This document shows, piece after piece, positions 49,034 to 57,981 of a DNA stretch of 64,000 bases. The position numbers were made by a program, and so were the translations under genes. How positions within the stretch are numbered: the stretch's first letter is position 1; every line of letters begins with the position of its first letter. This DNA is from Bin55 sp965203735 (GTDB taxonomy: Bacteria > Pseudomonadota > Gammaproteobacteria > Pseudomonadales > Azotimanducaceae). Under the pieces are notes generated by a model. That model was not told the origin of the DNA, searched no databases, and was given only the letters and a program-made list of their open reading frames with translations. The stretch is from assembly GCA_965203735.1 (NCBI GenBank), contig OZ241909.1:3596001-3660000 (forward strand), in the 5' to 3' direction.

Positions 49034-51262
49034 TCACGCTATACCCAGTGTAGAAACGTTGGTGTAGCCCCTAGGTAGCATGCGACCACGATTGGCACGA
49101 CGACCTTCATACTCTTGAAGCTTTTTGGGTGTCAAGGTCATTGTTCTCTTTCCAGACGTAATCTCCACTGAGTCACTTGGACCAATCCCCAAGACGTGAA
49201 TCAGTTTGTCTGATTCTGCCTGTCCCCGAGTTGACAGCCCAATCAGACCGACTCCGGTGCCACGTGAGCGAAACGGAACAGACTCGCCATCTACAACGAG
49301 TATTCGACCCCGATTTGAAACTAGCACTAAGCGCCCATCTTGAGGAATGGGCGTAGGTGGCAAGAGCTCACTCCCTTCCTGCAACACCACAACGGTCTTT
49401 CCTGCCTTCACTTTTACCGGGTTTTTCGGCAATGCCATTGTGAATCCCTTTCCGAAGTTGCTAGCAACGATCAACTTTGCATCGGCAGTACATGCAACTC
49501 CTACAAATCTCGCTTTAGGAGGAGGAGCCAGTATGCTGGTCAGAGGCTCACCTTGTCCTCGAGCAGACGGCAAACTGATTACGGGTAAGGAGTAGATCCG
49601 TCCCGTGGAGTCGAACAAGACGCATTGGTCGTTGGTCCTAGCTCGAACCTTGCAAAGGAATCCATCGCCCTCTCGATAGCTCAACGAGAACGGGTCGATT
49701 TCATGTCCCTTAGCTGACCTTATCCAACCCTTTTGTGAAAGCACAATCGTGACGGGTTCGTTAGGTACCAATTCATTTGCAGTGAAGGCAGACGCCTCGA
49801 TTGCCTGTTCTTTGATGACTGTACGCCGCGGATCCCCATACTCCTCAACGATCGATTCAAGCTCCTTCCGGATCAACGTATTCATTCGCTGGTTTGAATT
49901 GAGGATCTTGGTGAGTTCGTCTCGCTCTTCAAGCAATGTATCTCGTTCGGTCTCAAGTTTCTCGTGTTCGAGTCGAGTTAGCTGACGCACACGAAGATCC
50001 AAGATGGAGGTCGCTTGCAGATCCGTTAGCTCAAAGCGACTCATGAGTTTTGACTTTGGATCGTCTTCCTCACGCACTACCTTGATGACTTCATCGATAT
50101 TTAGGTGTGCAATGAGCAATCCTTCGATTATCTCCAGTCGACGTACTATCTGTCCGACTCGATGCTCCGTCCGACGACGAACCGTTAGTTTTCGAAAACG
50201 CAACCACTGATTCAGCATCTCCGCAAGAGACATGACCTTGGGACGACGATCTAGCCCAATCACGTTGAAATTGATTCGGTAGCTCTTCTCAAGGTCGGTC
50301 GTGGCGAACAAGTGACTCATCAGGCGATCGACATCCACTCGGGAAGAACGTGGAACCAAGACTAGCCTGATGGGGTTCTCATGGTCTGATTCGTCGCGCA
50401 AATCCACCAACATCGGGAGTTTCTTTGCGGTCATCTGTTGCGCGATTTGTTCGAGGACTCGTGACGGTGAACTCTGAAACGGTAGTTCGGAGACGACAAT
50501 ATCGCCGTTCTCTCGCTCATAGCGTGCTCTGCACCGAATGACTCCGCGTCCACTCTTGTATGCGCTAAGAATCTCCTCTGTTGATGAAGTGATCTCTCCG
50601 CCCGTGGGAAAGTCGGGTCCCATAACGATAGACATCAAGTCTTCGATTGTTGTGCGTGGCGCTCGCAGCAACTGGATGCAAGCTTGAGCAATTTCGCCCA
50701 AGTTGTGCGGTAGAACATCCGTGGCCATGCCTACCGCGATACCTGTACTCCCATTAAGTAACAGGAAGGGCACCTTGGCCGGCAGGAATACGGGTTCCGT
50801 CAATGTCGCATCAAAATTTGGTACGAAGTCGACGGTACCTTGCCCAAGCTCGGCGTAGAGCAACGAAGCTTCTCGAGTTAATCGCGCTTCGGTGTAGCGT
50901 TGCGCAGCGAAGGACTTCGGTTCGTCGGGAGCTCCCCAATTTCCCTGACCATCAACCAAGGGGTACCGGAAAGAAAACGGCTGGGCCATTAGCACCATGG
51001 ATTCGTAGGATGCAGCTTCCCCATGAGGGTGGAACTTGCCGATCACATCTCCAACTGTTCGAGCGGATTTTGCGTGTTTTGCTTGATGCGTGATGCCCAA
51101 TTGCTGCATCGCGTAGATGATTCGGCGCTGAACTGGTTTGAGTCCGTCTCCAACGAACGGTAAAGCCCGATCGTTTATGACGTACATTGAGTAGTCGAGG
51201 TACGCCCTTTCGGTATATTCGTCGAGAGCAATAGCCTCGTCGTCGAAAAGATCTAGTCCCAC
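49034..51262 (-). CDS. parC: DNA topoisomerase IV subunit A
   Basis: ParC cuts and rejoins DNA to decatenate daughter chromosomes. The 742-residue product has the winged-helix breakage domain with catalytic Tyr123 (AAQRYTEARL), the tower and coiled coil, and a shortened C-terminal beta-pinwheel. The quinolone-determining segment reads HPHGEAASYE (79-88), with Glu-Ala where E. coli has Asp79-Ser80. The start is GTG. It lies 1 base after parE, an operon order typical of ParE/ParC pairs. Confidence 0.96.
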   Translation of the reverse strand: MGLDLFDDEAIALDEYTERAYLDYSMYVINDRALPFVGDGLKPVQRRIIYAMQQLGITHQAKHAKSARTVGDVIGKFHPHGEAASYESMVLMAQPFSFRYPLVDGQGNWGAPDEPKSFAAQRYTEARLTREASLLYAELGQGTVDFVPNFDATLTEPVFLPAKVPFLLLNGSTGIAVGMATDVLPHNLGEIAQACIQLLRAPRTTIEDLMSIVMGPDFPTGGEITSSTEEILSAYKSGRGVIRCRARYERENGDIVVSELPFQSSPSRVLEQIAQQMTAKKLPMLVDLRDESDHENPIRLVLVPRSSRVDVDRLMSHLFATTDLEKSYRINFNVIGLDRRPKVMSLAEMLNQWLRFRKLTVRRRTEHRVGQIVRRLEIIEGLLIAHLNIDEVIKVVREEDDPKSKLMSRFELTDLQATSILDLRVRQLTRLEHEKLETERDTLLEERDELTKILNSNQRMNTLIRKELESIVEEYGDPRRTVIKEQAIEASAFTANELVPNEPVTIVLSQKGWIRSAKGHEIDPFSLSYREGDGFLCKVRARTNDQCVLFDSTGRIYSLPVISLPSARGQGEPLTSILAPPPKARFVGVACTADAKLIVASNFGKGFTMALPKNPVKVKAGKTVVVLQEGSELLPPTPIPQDGRLVLVSNRGRILVVDGESVPFRSRGTGVGLIGLSTRGQAESDKLIHVLGIGPSDSVEITSGKRTMTLTPKKLQEYEGRRANRGRMLPRGYTNVSTLGIA

Positions 51263-51263
51263 T

Positions 51264-53249
51264 CTAGGTTCCGTTTACAAGATTGGCCGACAGCGTTGAG
51301 TTCTCTGATTCCGCACCAGATACGTTCTTGAGGATTTCGGCCTGATCTCCTTTGACTTCTAACCAATGTCTTCGATCTGCAGCGCGTTTCTTTGCAAGCA
51401 TCATGTCCATGACGTTGTGCGTTCTGTCCTGTCCGCGAATGAAGAGGCGAACAAGCTTTCGTGTCGCAGGAGCCATCGTCGTTTCGCGCAACTGCAACGG
51501 ATCCATCTCACCGAGGCCCTTGAATCTCTGGACCATAGGCGTTGCCCTCGAGTTTTCCGCAACCAAACGATCTAGTACGCCCTGCCTCTCTGCGTCATCG
51601 ATAGCGTAGTAGACCTTCTTACCAACGTCTATTCGATACAGCGGAGGCATGGCCACATACACGAACCCCGCATCGACTAGATCAGGAAAGTGTCGAAGAA
51701 ATAGTGCACACAGGAGCGTCGCAATGTGTGCGCCATCGGAGTCCGCATCGGCCAAGATGCATATCTTGTGGTAGCGTAAATTGCTAAGGTCTGGGCTTCC
51801 CGGTTCAACGGCAATCGCGTGTGCAATGTCCATGACTGTCTGCGATGCCAAAACGGATCCCGTATCAACTTCCCAAGTATTAAGGATCTTTCCTCTAAGC
51901 GGTAGTACGGCCTGAAAGTCACGATCTCTTGCTTGCTTTGCGGAGCCTCCCGCGGAGTCTCCTTCCACCAGAAAGAGTTCGGATCGTTCCGCCTCCTGCG
52001 AAGTACAGTCAGCTAGTTTCCCAGGCAGAGCCGGACCGGATACCAAAGTTTTCCGCTTGACTTTCTTGCTAGCCTGCAAACGCCTTTGAGCGGAGTCAAT
52101 TGCAAATTCCGCGATGACTTCGCCTTCGTGAGGATGCTCGTTGAGCCACAAACTGAACGCTGCCTTGGCTACTCCCCCTATAAATGGAGTTGCCTCTCGA
52201 GAAGACAGCCTTTCCTTAGTCTGTCCACTGAACTGAGGGTCCTCTAGTTTGGCCGACAAAATGAATGAACATTTTTCAAGCACGTCGTCCGCTGTGAGCT
52301 TGACCCCACGCGGAAGCAACTTTCTGAAGTCGCAGAATTCTCGCATGGCGTCTGTAAGTCCGGCTCGAAGCCCATTGATGTGCGTTCCTCCTTGTGGAGT
52401 CGGAATGAGGTTTACATAACTCTCAATCGTTTGCTCATCTGGTTCTCGAGTCCATGTTGCCGCCCATTCAACTGACTCGTGCTCGCCTGAGGCTTGGTGC
52501 CGGAAGGGCTCGAAGGGTGTTCGTTCACCCTTGATGTTCTCGGAGAGGTAGCCAGCTAAGCCATTCTCGTAGATCCAGCTCTCCTCCTGTTTCTTTCCGT
52601 CGCCATCAAACATGACCAGATTCATTCTCAAGCCACTACAAAGAATGGACTTGGCACGCAATACATGACGCAGGCGAGACACAGACACTTGTCCGGAATC
52701 GAAAAAACTCGCATCGGGCAAAAAAGTTATCGTTGTACCCGTTGTCTTCTTGCCAACTGAAGATGTGATCGCAAGTGGGCCTTGGCTGATACCGTTCTCG
52801 AATCGCTGAAAGTAAACGTTGCCGTTCTGACGCACTTCTACCTCAAGCCAGAGTGAGAGCGCATTGACGACCGATACACCGACGCCGTGCAACCCGCCGG
52901 CAAAACGGTACGACTCACTGTCAAACTTCGCACCAGCATGCAGAGTGGTCATGATGAGTTCAACACCACAGATCTTGTGAACAGGATGAACGTCCACGGG
53001 CATTCCACGTCCTTGATCGGAAACAGATATCGTTCCGTCAGGCTGCAACTCGACATCAATCTGAGAGCCAAAACCCTCCAACACTTCGTCGACACTGTTA
53101 TCCACGACTTCTTGAATCAAGTGATTGGGCCGCGTTAGGTCGGTGTACATCCCCGGTCGCCGCCGAACAGGATCCAAACCCTCCAGCACGACTATAGATT
53201 CGGTTGTGTATTTCTTCTTCAATGTCTCGTCCTCAAGATCCAAGCTCAT
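51264..53249 (-). CDS. parE: DNA topoisomerase IV subunit B
   Basis: The ATPase subunit of topoisomerase IV. Visible are the GHKL motifs (EVVDNSVDEVLEGFGS, GRGMPVDVHP, GGLHGVGVSVVNALS), the TOPRIM acidic residues (FLVEGDSAGGSAKQARDR, LADADSDGAHI) and the RFKGLGEMDP C-terminus. Start at ATG 53249 gives a 4-base ATGA overlap with cpdA; a GTG four codons upstream is less likely. Its length (about 661) separates it from GyrB (about 800). Confidence 0.96.
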   Translation of the reverse strand: MSLDLEDETLKKKYTTESIVVLEGLDPVRRRPGMYTDLTRPNHLIQEVVDNSVDEVLEGFGSQIDVELQPDGTISVSDQGRGMPVDVHPVHKICGVELIMTTLHAGAKFDSESYRFAGGLHGVGVSVVNALSLWLEVEVRQNGNVYFQRFENGISQGPLAITSSVGKKTTGTTITFLPDASFFDSGQVSVSRLRHVLRAKSILCSGLRMNLVMFDGDGKKQEESWIYENGLAGYLSENIKGERTPFEPFRHQASGEHESVEWAATWTREPDEQTIESYVNLIPTPQGGTHINGLRAGLTDAMREFCDFRKLLPRGVKLTADDVLEKCSFILSAKLEDPQFSGQTKERLSSREATPFIGGVAKAAFSLWLNEHPHEGEVIAEFAIDSAQRRLQASKKVKRKTLVSGPALPGKLADCTSQEAERSELFLVEGDSAGGSAKQARDRDFQAVLPLRGKILNTWEVDTGSVLASQTVMDIAHAIAVEPGSPDLSNLRYHKICILADADSDGAHIATLLCALFLRHFPDLVDAGFVYVAMPPLYRIDVGKKVYYAIDDAERQGVLDRLVAENSRATPMVQRFKGLGEMDPLQLRETTMAPATRKLVRLFIRGQDRTHNVMDMMLAKKRAADRRHWLEVKGDQAEILKNVSGAESENSTLSANLVNGT

Positions 53250-53977
53250 TGGAGCCTGCACACTTCCGTGTGAATAGTTCCGTCGTCATGCAACTCGAGC
53301 CATCTCCAACCCGGCGGAGAGTCGTCGAATCCGAAAGAATCGGAGTCTGGAGCGAATTGCCAGCACGTAGAAGGAGTTGCCAAGTATCGAATTCCATTGT
53401 GAATTCGGTCGTACTCCTGGTGAATGTGTCCGCACAGGTATGCTCTCGAAGCAGGACAGCTCTCGAGTAACCCGACGACGGCTTCTCCATTTACCACGCG
53501 ATGAGCATCGAGCCACGCACACCCAATGTCGGTTAGAGGGTGATGCCCCACAACCAACAAGTGGTCGTGATCCTCTTGGAGCTGCTCAGAGAGAGCATCG
53601 AGGTCTTCGGAACTGACATTTCCGGCGACCTCATGATCCACATGCGTATCCAGAGCGACAATACTCCATGAGTCCATTGCAAGACACTTTCTCGGGAACA
53701 CCTTTCTCATAGCTTCTCCGATATCGTGGTTGCCGGGAACCGCCAATATTGGTCCGCCATAGCGCTCTCGCACAAGTTCAGCAAATAGCGAGTACGTCTT
53801 CGGAATCGGTTCCTGAGCCAGGTCTCCTGTAGCGAGGACAAGATCCGGAGTACGGCCGTTCAACGCTATATCTAACACCGACTTTAGTGAACTAGTAGGG
53901 TAGATGCCGTTCTTGACTACCGAAGCGTCAGCAAACAAATGCGTATCAGTAATTTGCAGCAGGAGCAAACTACTCAT
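53246..53977 (-). CDS. cpdA: 3',5'-cyclic AMP phosphodiesterase CpdA
   Basis: A 243-residue class III metallophosphoesterase. The dinuclear metal motifs are ITDTHLF, ATGDLAQEP, VPGNHDIGE, VVGHHPLTDIG and CGHIHQEYD. CpdA degrades cAMP and so tunes CRP activity. The E. coli order is nudF-yqiB-cpdA-yqiA-parE; here cpdA overlaps parE by 4 bases (yqiA is missing), and the yqiB homologue lies upstream. Confidence 0.93.
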   Translation of the reverse strand: MSSLLLLQITDTHLFADASVVKNGIYPTSSLKSVLDIALNGRTPDLVLATGDLAQEPIPKTYSLFAELVRERYGGPILAVPGNHDIGEAMRKVFPRKCLAMDSWSIVALDTHVDHEVAGNVSSEDLDALSEQLQEDHDHLLVVGHHPLTDIGCAWLDAHRVVNGEAVVGLLESCPASRAYLCGHIHQEYDRIHNGIRYLATPSTCWQFAPDSDSFGFDDSPPGWRWLELHDDGTIHTEVCRLQ

Positions 53978-54028
53978 GATGTCCTTTTGAGTCCGATGCC
54001 GAATCCATGGCTCGTGGTTATATTCCGT

Positions 54029-54517
54029 TCAGTTGATGAACGGCAGTTCTTTCTTGTCTTGCTTGGATCGCGAGGTGCGACCTCTCTTGAGACAAAGAGT
54101 CAAGAGTTCTCCTAAGAGGCGATTGACTTGCGCCTTCTCGTCCGGAGCACGCATTTTGTCCTTGGGATACACCAATTTCTCGGCGAACTGCCGTTGTCCC
54201 TGAAAGCTTATTACCTCGGCGCATTGCACGTCATGATATGCCCTTACGACGAGCATTAGGTCTCGTATACCTGCTGGCATTTGTTGGGCAATTGTGATCG
54301 TCGTGGTGTAGCGGGAACTTTCAGATATGGCGAACCGAATCGTTTCGCTAAAGGAGTTCACGAGCACCGACACGTCACGAAACTCTCCCGTCTTGAGATC
54401 TTGCATAAGTCTGCACAGGCGCATGTAGTTCGCGTCGCATTCCGCAAGGTGCGCCAAGAGGTCAAACCTGTAACGTCTAGGTAACAACGTCTTCTCTGCA
54501 AGTTCCTGAATGAACAA
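54029..54517 (-). CDS. DUF1249 (YqiB-like) protein
   Basis: A 162-residue protein with the DUF1249 pattern CDANYMRLCRLM, then RDLMLVVRAYHDVQCAEVISFQGQR and YPKDKMRAPDEKAQVNRLLGE. The function of YqiB is not established. The start appears to be TTG 54517. Its place before cpdA and parE matches enterobacteria, which supports the assignment. Confidence 0.87.
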   Translation of the reverse strand: MFIQELAEKTLLPRRYRFDLLAHLAECDANYMRLCRLMQDLKTGEFRDVSVLVNSFSETIRFAISESSRYTTTITIAQQMPAGIRDLMLVVRAYHDVQCAEVISFQGQRQFAEKLVYPKDKMRAPDEKAQVNRLLGELLTLCLKRGRTSRSKQDKKELPFIN

Positions 54518-54696
54518 GATTGTATACGCTTCTCATGTACCGAAGGCTAAGTCTTCGCCTAGTATACCCACCCACTAACACATCGCTTCATTCAGCTTCG
54601 AAAGATGGGAATTGACCTGATGAGTCTCGCCATTCCTAGAGTCCCACAAGATTGATCATTGTACATAAAGCCAGTATCTTACAGTTCGCAAGAAAA

Positions 54697-56076
54697 CTAC
54701 AAAGTGTCTCCTTCCTTCTGTCGGTGGGAAGCACCCTTGGTAATCCAACGCACGCGAAGAATCAGCAATATGGAAGCGCAAGCAAGTCCGACAACGAGAC
54801 CCCACCAAAATCCGACCACTCCTACGCCATCGAAGGTGAAAGCTCCATACGCAAGAAATGCACCCAAGGGCATTCCAACGAGCCAATATGAAAGCGTCAC
54901 AAGACAGAGAGGAACCATTGCATCCTTGAAACCCCTTAACGAACCAATGGCAGTTACCTGACTTGCATCGAATAGTTGGAAGACGGCACACATTAACAAC
55001 AAGAACGATGCCAACTCGAGCACACCCACATCTTCACTGTAGAGCATCACAATGGAATTGCGGCCCACCAGTAGCACCATAGCAATGCAAACGCCAACGA
55101 GAAGAGATATTCCAATGGAGACTGCGACGGTTCGCCGGGCGACGCGAAAATTCGAAGCCCCAACGGAAGCTCCGACACGAATGGTTGTCGCGAGACTCAG
55201 TGCTAGCGGAATCATGAAACCGATGCTTCCGACACTCATCGCAATTTGGTGAGCGGCAATTGCTTCCACGCCGAGACGACCAATGAACAGCGTCACACAC
55301 GAGAAGAACGAAACCTCGATGAAGATAGTTCCTCCCATGGGCAGCCCAAGTCGAACCAATCGGCTCAAGACTGTGAAATTGGGCCATTCAATTCCGCGAA
55401 AGACGCCCGACTTGGAGGCTCTGGTCACTTTGACGGCCACAATTGCACCGAGCAGTTGCAACCACATGGTGACCGCAGTGGACCAGCCGCAACCGACTCC
55501 GCCAAGACCTTCAAATTCCCCGACACCGAAGACAAAGAAGTACGTTAGGGGAATCTTGAATGTGAAGGCGCAAAGCACAATCACCATCGTGGGTACAGTC
55601 AACCCAAGTCCTTCAGTGAGATTCCTCAAGACGAGGTAACCGAGCATCCCATATATGCCATAGCTCTGTGCTCGGAGAAACCCGACCGAAATGGGTATGG
55701 CTTCAGGATCGACCTCCAGGAACCGATATACGGGCTCCATGTTTTGTAGAACCCAGAACACAATGGTTCCTAGAACCAGACCCAACATCATCGCTTGTCT
55801 AGCTACCGCGCCGGTTTCCGACACTCGTCCCGCTCCGTAGAGTTGAGCGATTGTCGGAGTGAGCGCAAGTAACGTACCGGTAAGCAACAGCATGGTCGGC
55901 CAATAGATGCTTGCACCCAATCCCACGCCGGCCAGATCTACGGCTCCGTATCGACCCGCCATGACCACGTCAATTACGGACATTCCCATTTGAGAGACTT
56001 GAGCTACCATCAGCGGTGCGGCGAGAACGGACAGGAACTTCGCCTCGCGAAGGTAGATAAGCACCGAACGCTTCAT
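54697..56076 (-). CDS. MATE-family multidrug/Na+ efflux protein
   Basis: A 459-residue integral membrane protein with twelve predicted helices and the two-fold MatE repeat (VAQVSQMGMSVIDVVMAGRYG in the first half; AHQIAMSVGSIGFMIPLALS in the second). It resembles NorM-type exporters that couple drug or metabolite efflux to Na+ or H+. Substrate unknown. It lies alone between the yqiB homologue and the divergent ankyrin gene. Confidence 0.92.
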   Translation of the reverse strand: MKRSVLIYLREAKFLSVLAAPLMVAQVSQMGMSVIDVVMAGRYGAVDLAGVGLGASIYWPTMLLLTGTLLALTPTIAQLYGAGRVSETGAVARQAMMLGLVLGTIVFWVLQNMEPVYRFLEVDPEAIPISVGFLRAQSYGIYGMLGYLVLRNLTEGLGLTVPTMVIVLCAFTFKIPLTYFFVFGVGEFEGLGGVGCGWSTAVTMWLQLLGAIVAVKVTRASKSGVFRGIEWPNFTVLSRLVRLGLPMGGTIFIEVSFFSCVTLFIGRLGVEAIAAHQIAMSVGSIGFMIPLALSLATTIRVGASVGASNFRVARRTVAVSIGISLLVGVCIAMVLLVGRNSIVMLYSEDVGVLELASFLLLMCAVFQLFDASQVTAIGSLRGFKDAMVPLCLVTLSYWLVGMPLGAFLAYGAFTFDGVGVVGFWWGLVVGLACASILLILRVRWITKGASHRQKEGDTL

Positions 56077-56357
56077 TGATCTTGCTCAGAAGTGAGAATC
56101 TGAATAGAGGCGCTAAGTGGAGTTCTTAGACCGGTATACAGAAGTTGGAGAATGGCAGGTCAAAGCCGTCCTCGACCGCGAAGTGGAGTGCTTCAAGACC
56201 TCTGTTCTGCCTTGAAGATTCTCATTGATCACAAAACGCCGGCGACGTTTCGAGGCCATCCTGCTATGCATTCTATAGATCGACCCGAAGAGCGGAGATG
56301 GGAGTTTCTAGAGAACGCCTCTACCAAGTATGATTGCGGTCGCGAGGACATGAAACG

Positions 56358-57440
56358 ATGACGACATTACTACGTCTCTACAGTGACGAGATCGGATTTC
56401 ATACTCCGTATCTGGCCATGCTTGCAAAGGACGCGGCAGAGGGATTTGCGGAAGCCCGTGGGAGGTTCGTCCGAGTTCCTCGTTTCAAGAACGCGAAGCT
56501 TGACACGATGACGCTCATCGACGCGCTAGAAGTCAGTGCATTCGAGCATGGGTTCGACGATTGGCAATCCATGGAATTGAAACTGCGCGACTTGCAGTCA
56601 GGGAGGTCTTACGAACGCTCGATCGACTTCTTCCACAAGGTAGAAGGCGGGGATCTAGATGCGGTAGCTAGTCACTTGGATGCTGAACCAAATTTGGTCA
56701 ATGCGGTTGCGTCAACTCAGAAGTCTGCACTACATAGCGTTGGTTCGGCCGCGATGGCGAGACTTCTGATAGAGCGTGGTGCAGATCCAACCATCGAAAC
56801 CATGTTGCCCGGAGGCACTGCTCTAGTGCACGCGATCATATGGGGTTGGCCCAACGTTGCTAGTGTCATCGGCGAACAAAATCGTTCGCCCAAAAACCTA
56901 CGTGTCGCCGCGGGTCTAAACGATATCGAAGCGATTAACGCTTTTTTCGATTCCACTGGTGCACTAAAGCCATCGGCCAAGGCCCACCGTGCGTATTACC
57001 GCCCGAACTACGGCTGGTTTCCGTGGGCGACAGGCGATACCGACCAGGAGGCTTTGGACGAAGCGCTGATTCTGGCAGCGACCAATGGGCACCTAGAGGC
57101 TGCTGAAGCTTTGGTGGTGAGGGGCGCGAGAATCGATGGAAGAGTCTACGAGACCACGCCTTTGCTCAGAGCAACATTCCGCAATCGAGTGGAAATGGTC
57201 GACTGGCTCCTCGATCGGGGAGCTGACCCCAACGGGACAGGGTGGCTTGGAGGGCACGCGAAAGGTGTGACGGCGTTTCATCTCGCAGCCGCCGATGGGT
57301 TGCATGAGATCATCGAACGACTGAGAGCATCGGGAGCGGATCCCCGCGCTACAGATGATCTCTACAACGGTACTCCTGCGACATGGGCACAATTCCATGG
57401 TCACCAACACTTGGCGGACGAACTACAAAAGCTCGTCTAG
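56358..57440 (+). CDS. Ankyrin-repeat protein
   Basis: About 360 residues. The N-terminal 100 are charged and helical and not recognised. Then follow ankyrin repeats: FHKVEGGDLDAVASHLD, SALHSVGSAAMARLLIERGAD, LILAATNGHLEAAEALVVRGARID, PLLRATFRNRVEMVDWLLDRGADPN, and TAFHLAAADGLHEIIERLRASGADP. ATG 56358 follows GAGGA. There is no signal peptide, so it is cytosolic or secreted by a non-Sec route. Bacterial ankyrin proteins bind partner proteins; some symbionts use them on host proteins, which is only a possibility here. Confidence 0.88.
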   Translation: MTTLLRLYSDEIGFHTPYLAMLAKDAAEGFAEARGRFVRVPRFKNAKLDTMTLIDALEVSAFEHGFDDWQSMELKLRDLQSGRSYERSIDFFHKVEGGDLDAVASHLDAEPNLVNAVASTQKSALHSVGSAAMARLLIERGADPTIETMLPGGTALVHAIIWGWPNVASVIGEQNRSPKNLRVAAGLNDIEAINAFFDSTGALKPSAKAHRAYYRPNYGWFPWATGDTDQEALDEALILAATNGHLEAAEALVVRGARIDGRVYETTPLLRATFRNRVEMVDWLLDRGADPNGTGWLGGHAKGVTAFHLAAADGLHEIIERLRASGADPRATDDLYNGTPATWAQFHGHQHLADELQKLV

Positions 57441-57981
57441 AGCGTCGCGACACATCGGTTGAGATCTCGAATTCATTCGCTGGTGCCTCAATCGGACTCA
57501 TCAAACTTCAGGCAAACCGTAGTTTCGGTCTTGGGAGGCTAGTTAGCTTTGCTCAATAAATCAAACTGTCCTCGTCTCAAATGCGTCTCTAGGTGAAACC
57601 GGCCCTCATCTGCGAAGGGGTCTCAAGTCAAACACCTACAAGAACAGCGACTCTCCGATTCTCGTCAAAATATGACCACTCTTAGGTGATTTCGAGGTGG
57701 TCATCTCGGGTTGTCCATCTAAAATATGTACGCGCGAATTGGTTGCATTCGTCGAAGCGGGTAGCCGAGTGTTCACTACCTTAAAATGGTAGGAATATTG
57801 GGCCACAAAGAGGCCAAAACGGCTAAAAGGACTCCATCAGACGATGCACAACGTTTCAATCGTATAGACAAGACATCGCTTTTGTACGGACTGATTGGCT
57901 GTGACGGAAACGACAGTTTCGCGCGATCCTTTGCCTGGATGAGCTTAGAAAGTTCAAGCGTGAGAGTAGGAGAATTATCTA
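57441..57981. other. Upstream region of katG
   Basis: 540 bases between the ankyrin gene and katG. A short plus-strand frame at 57786 overlaps katG and has no recognised motif. An AGGAG lies just before the katG ATG. No clear OxyR-type site was identified by eye. Confidence 0.4.
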
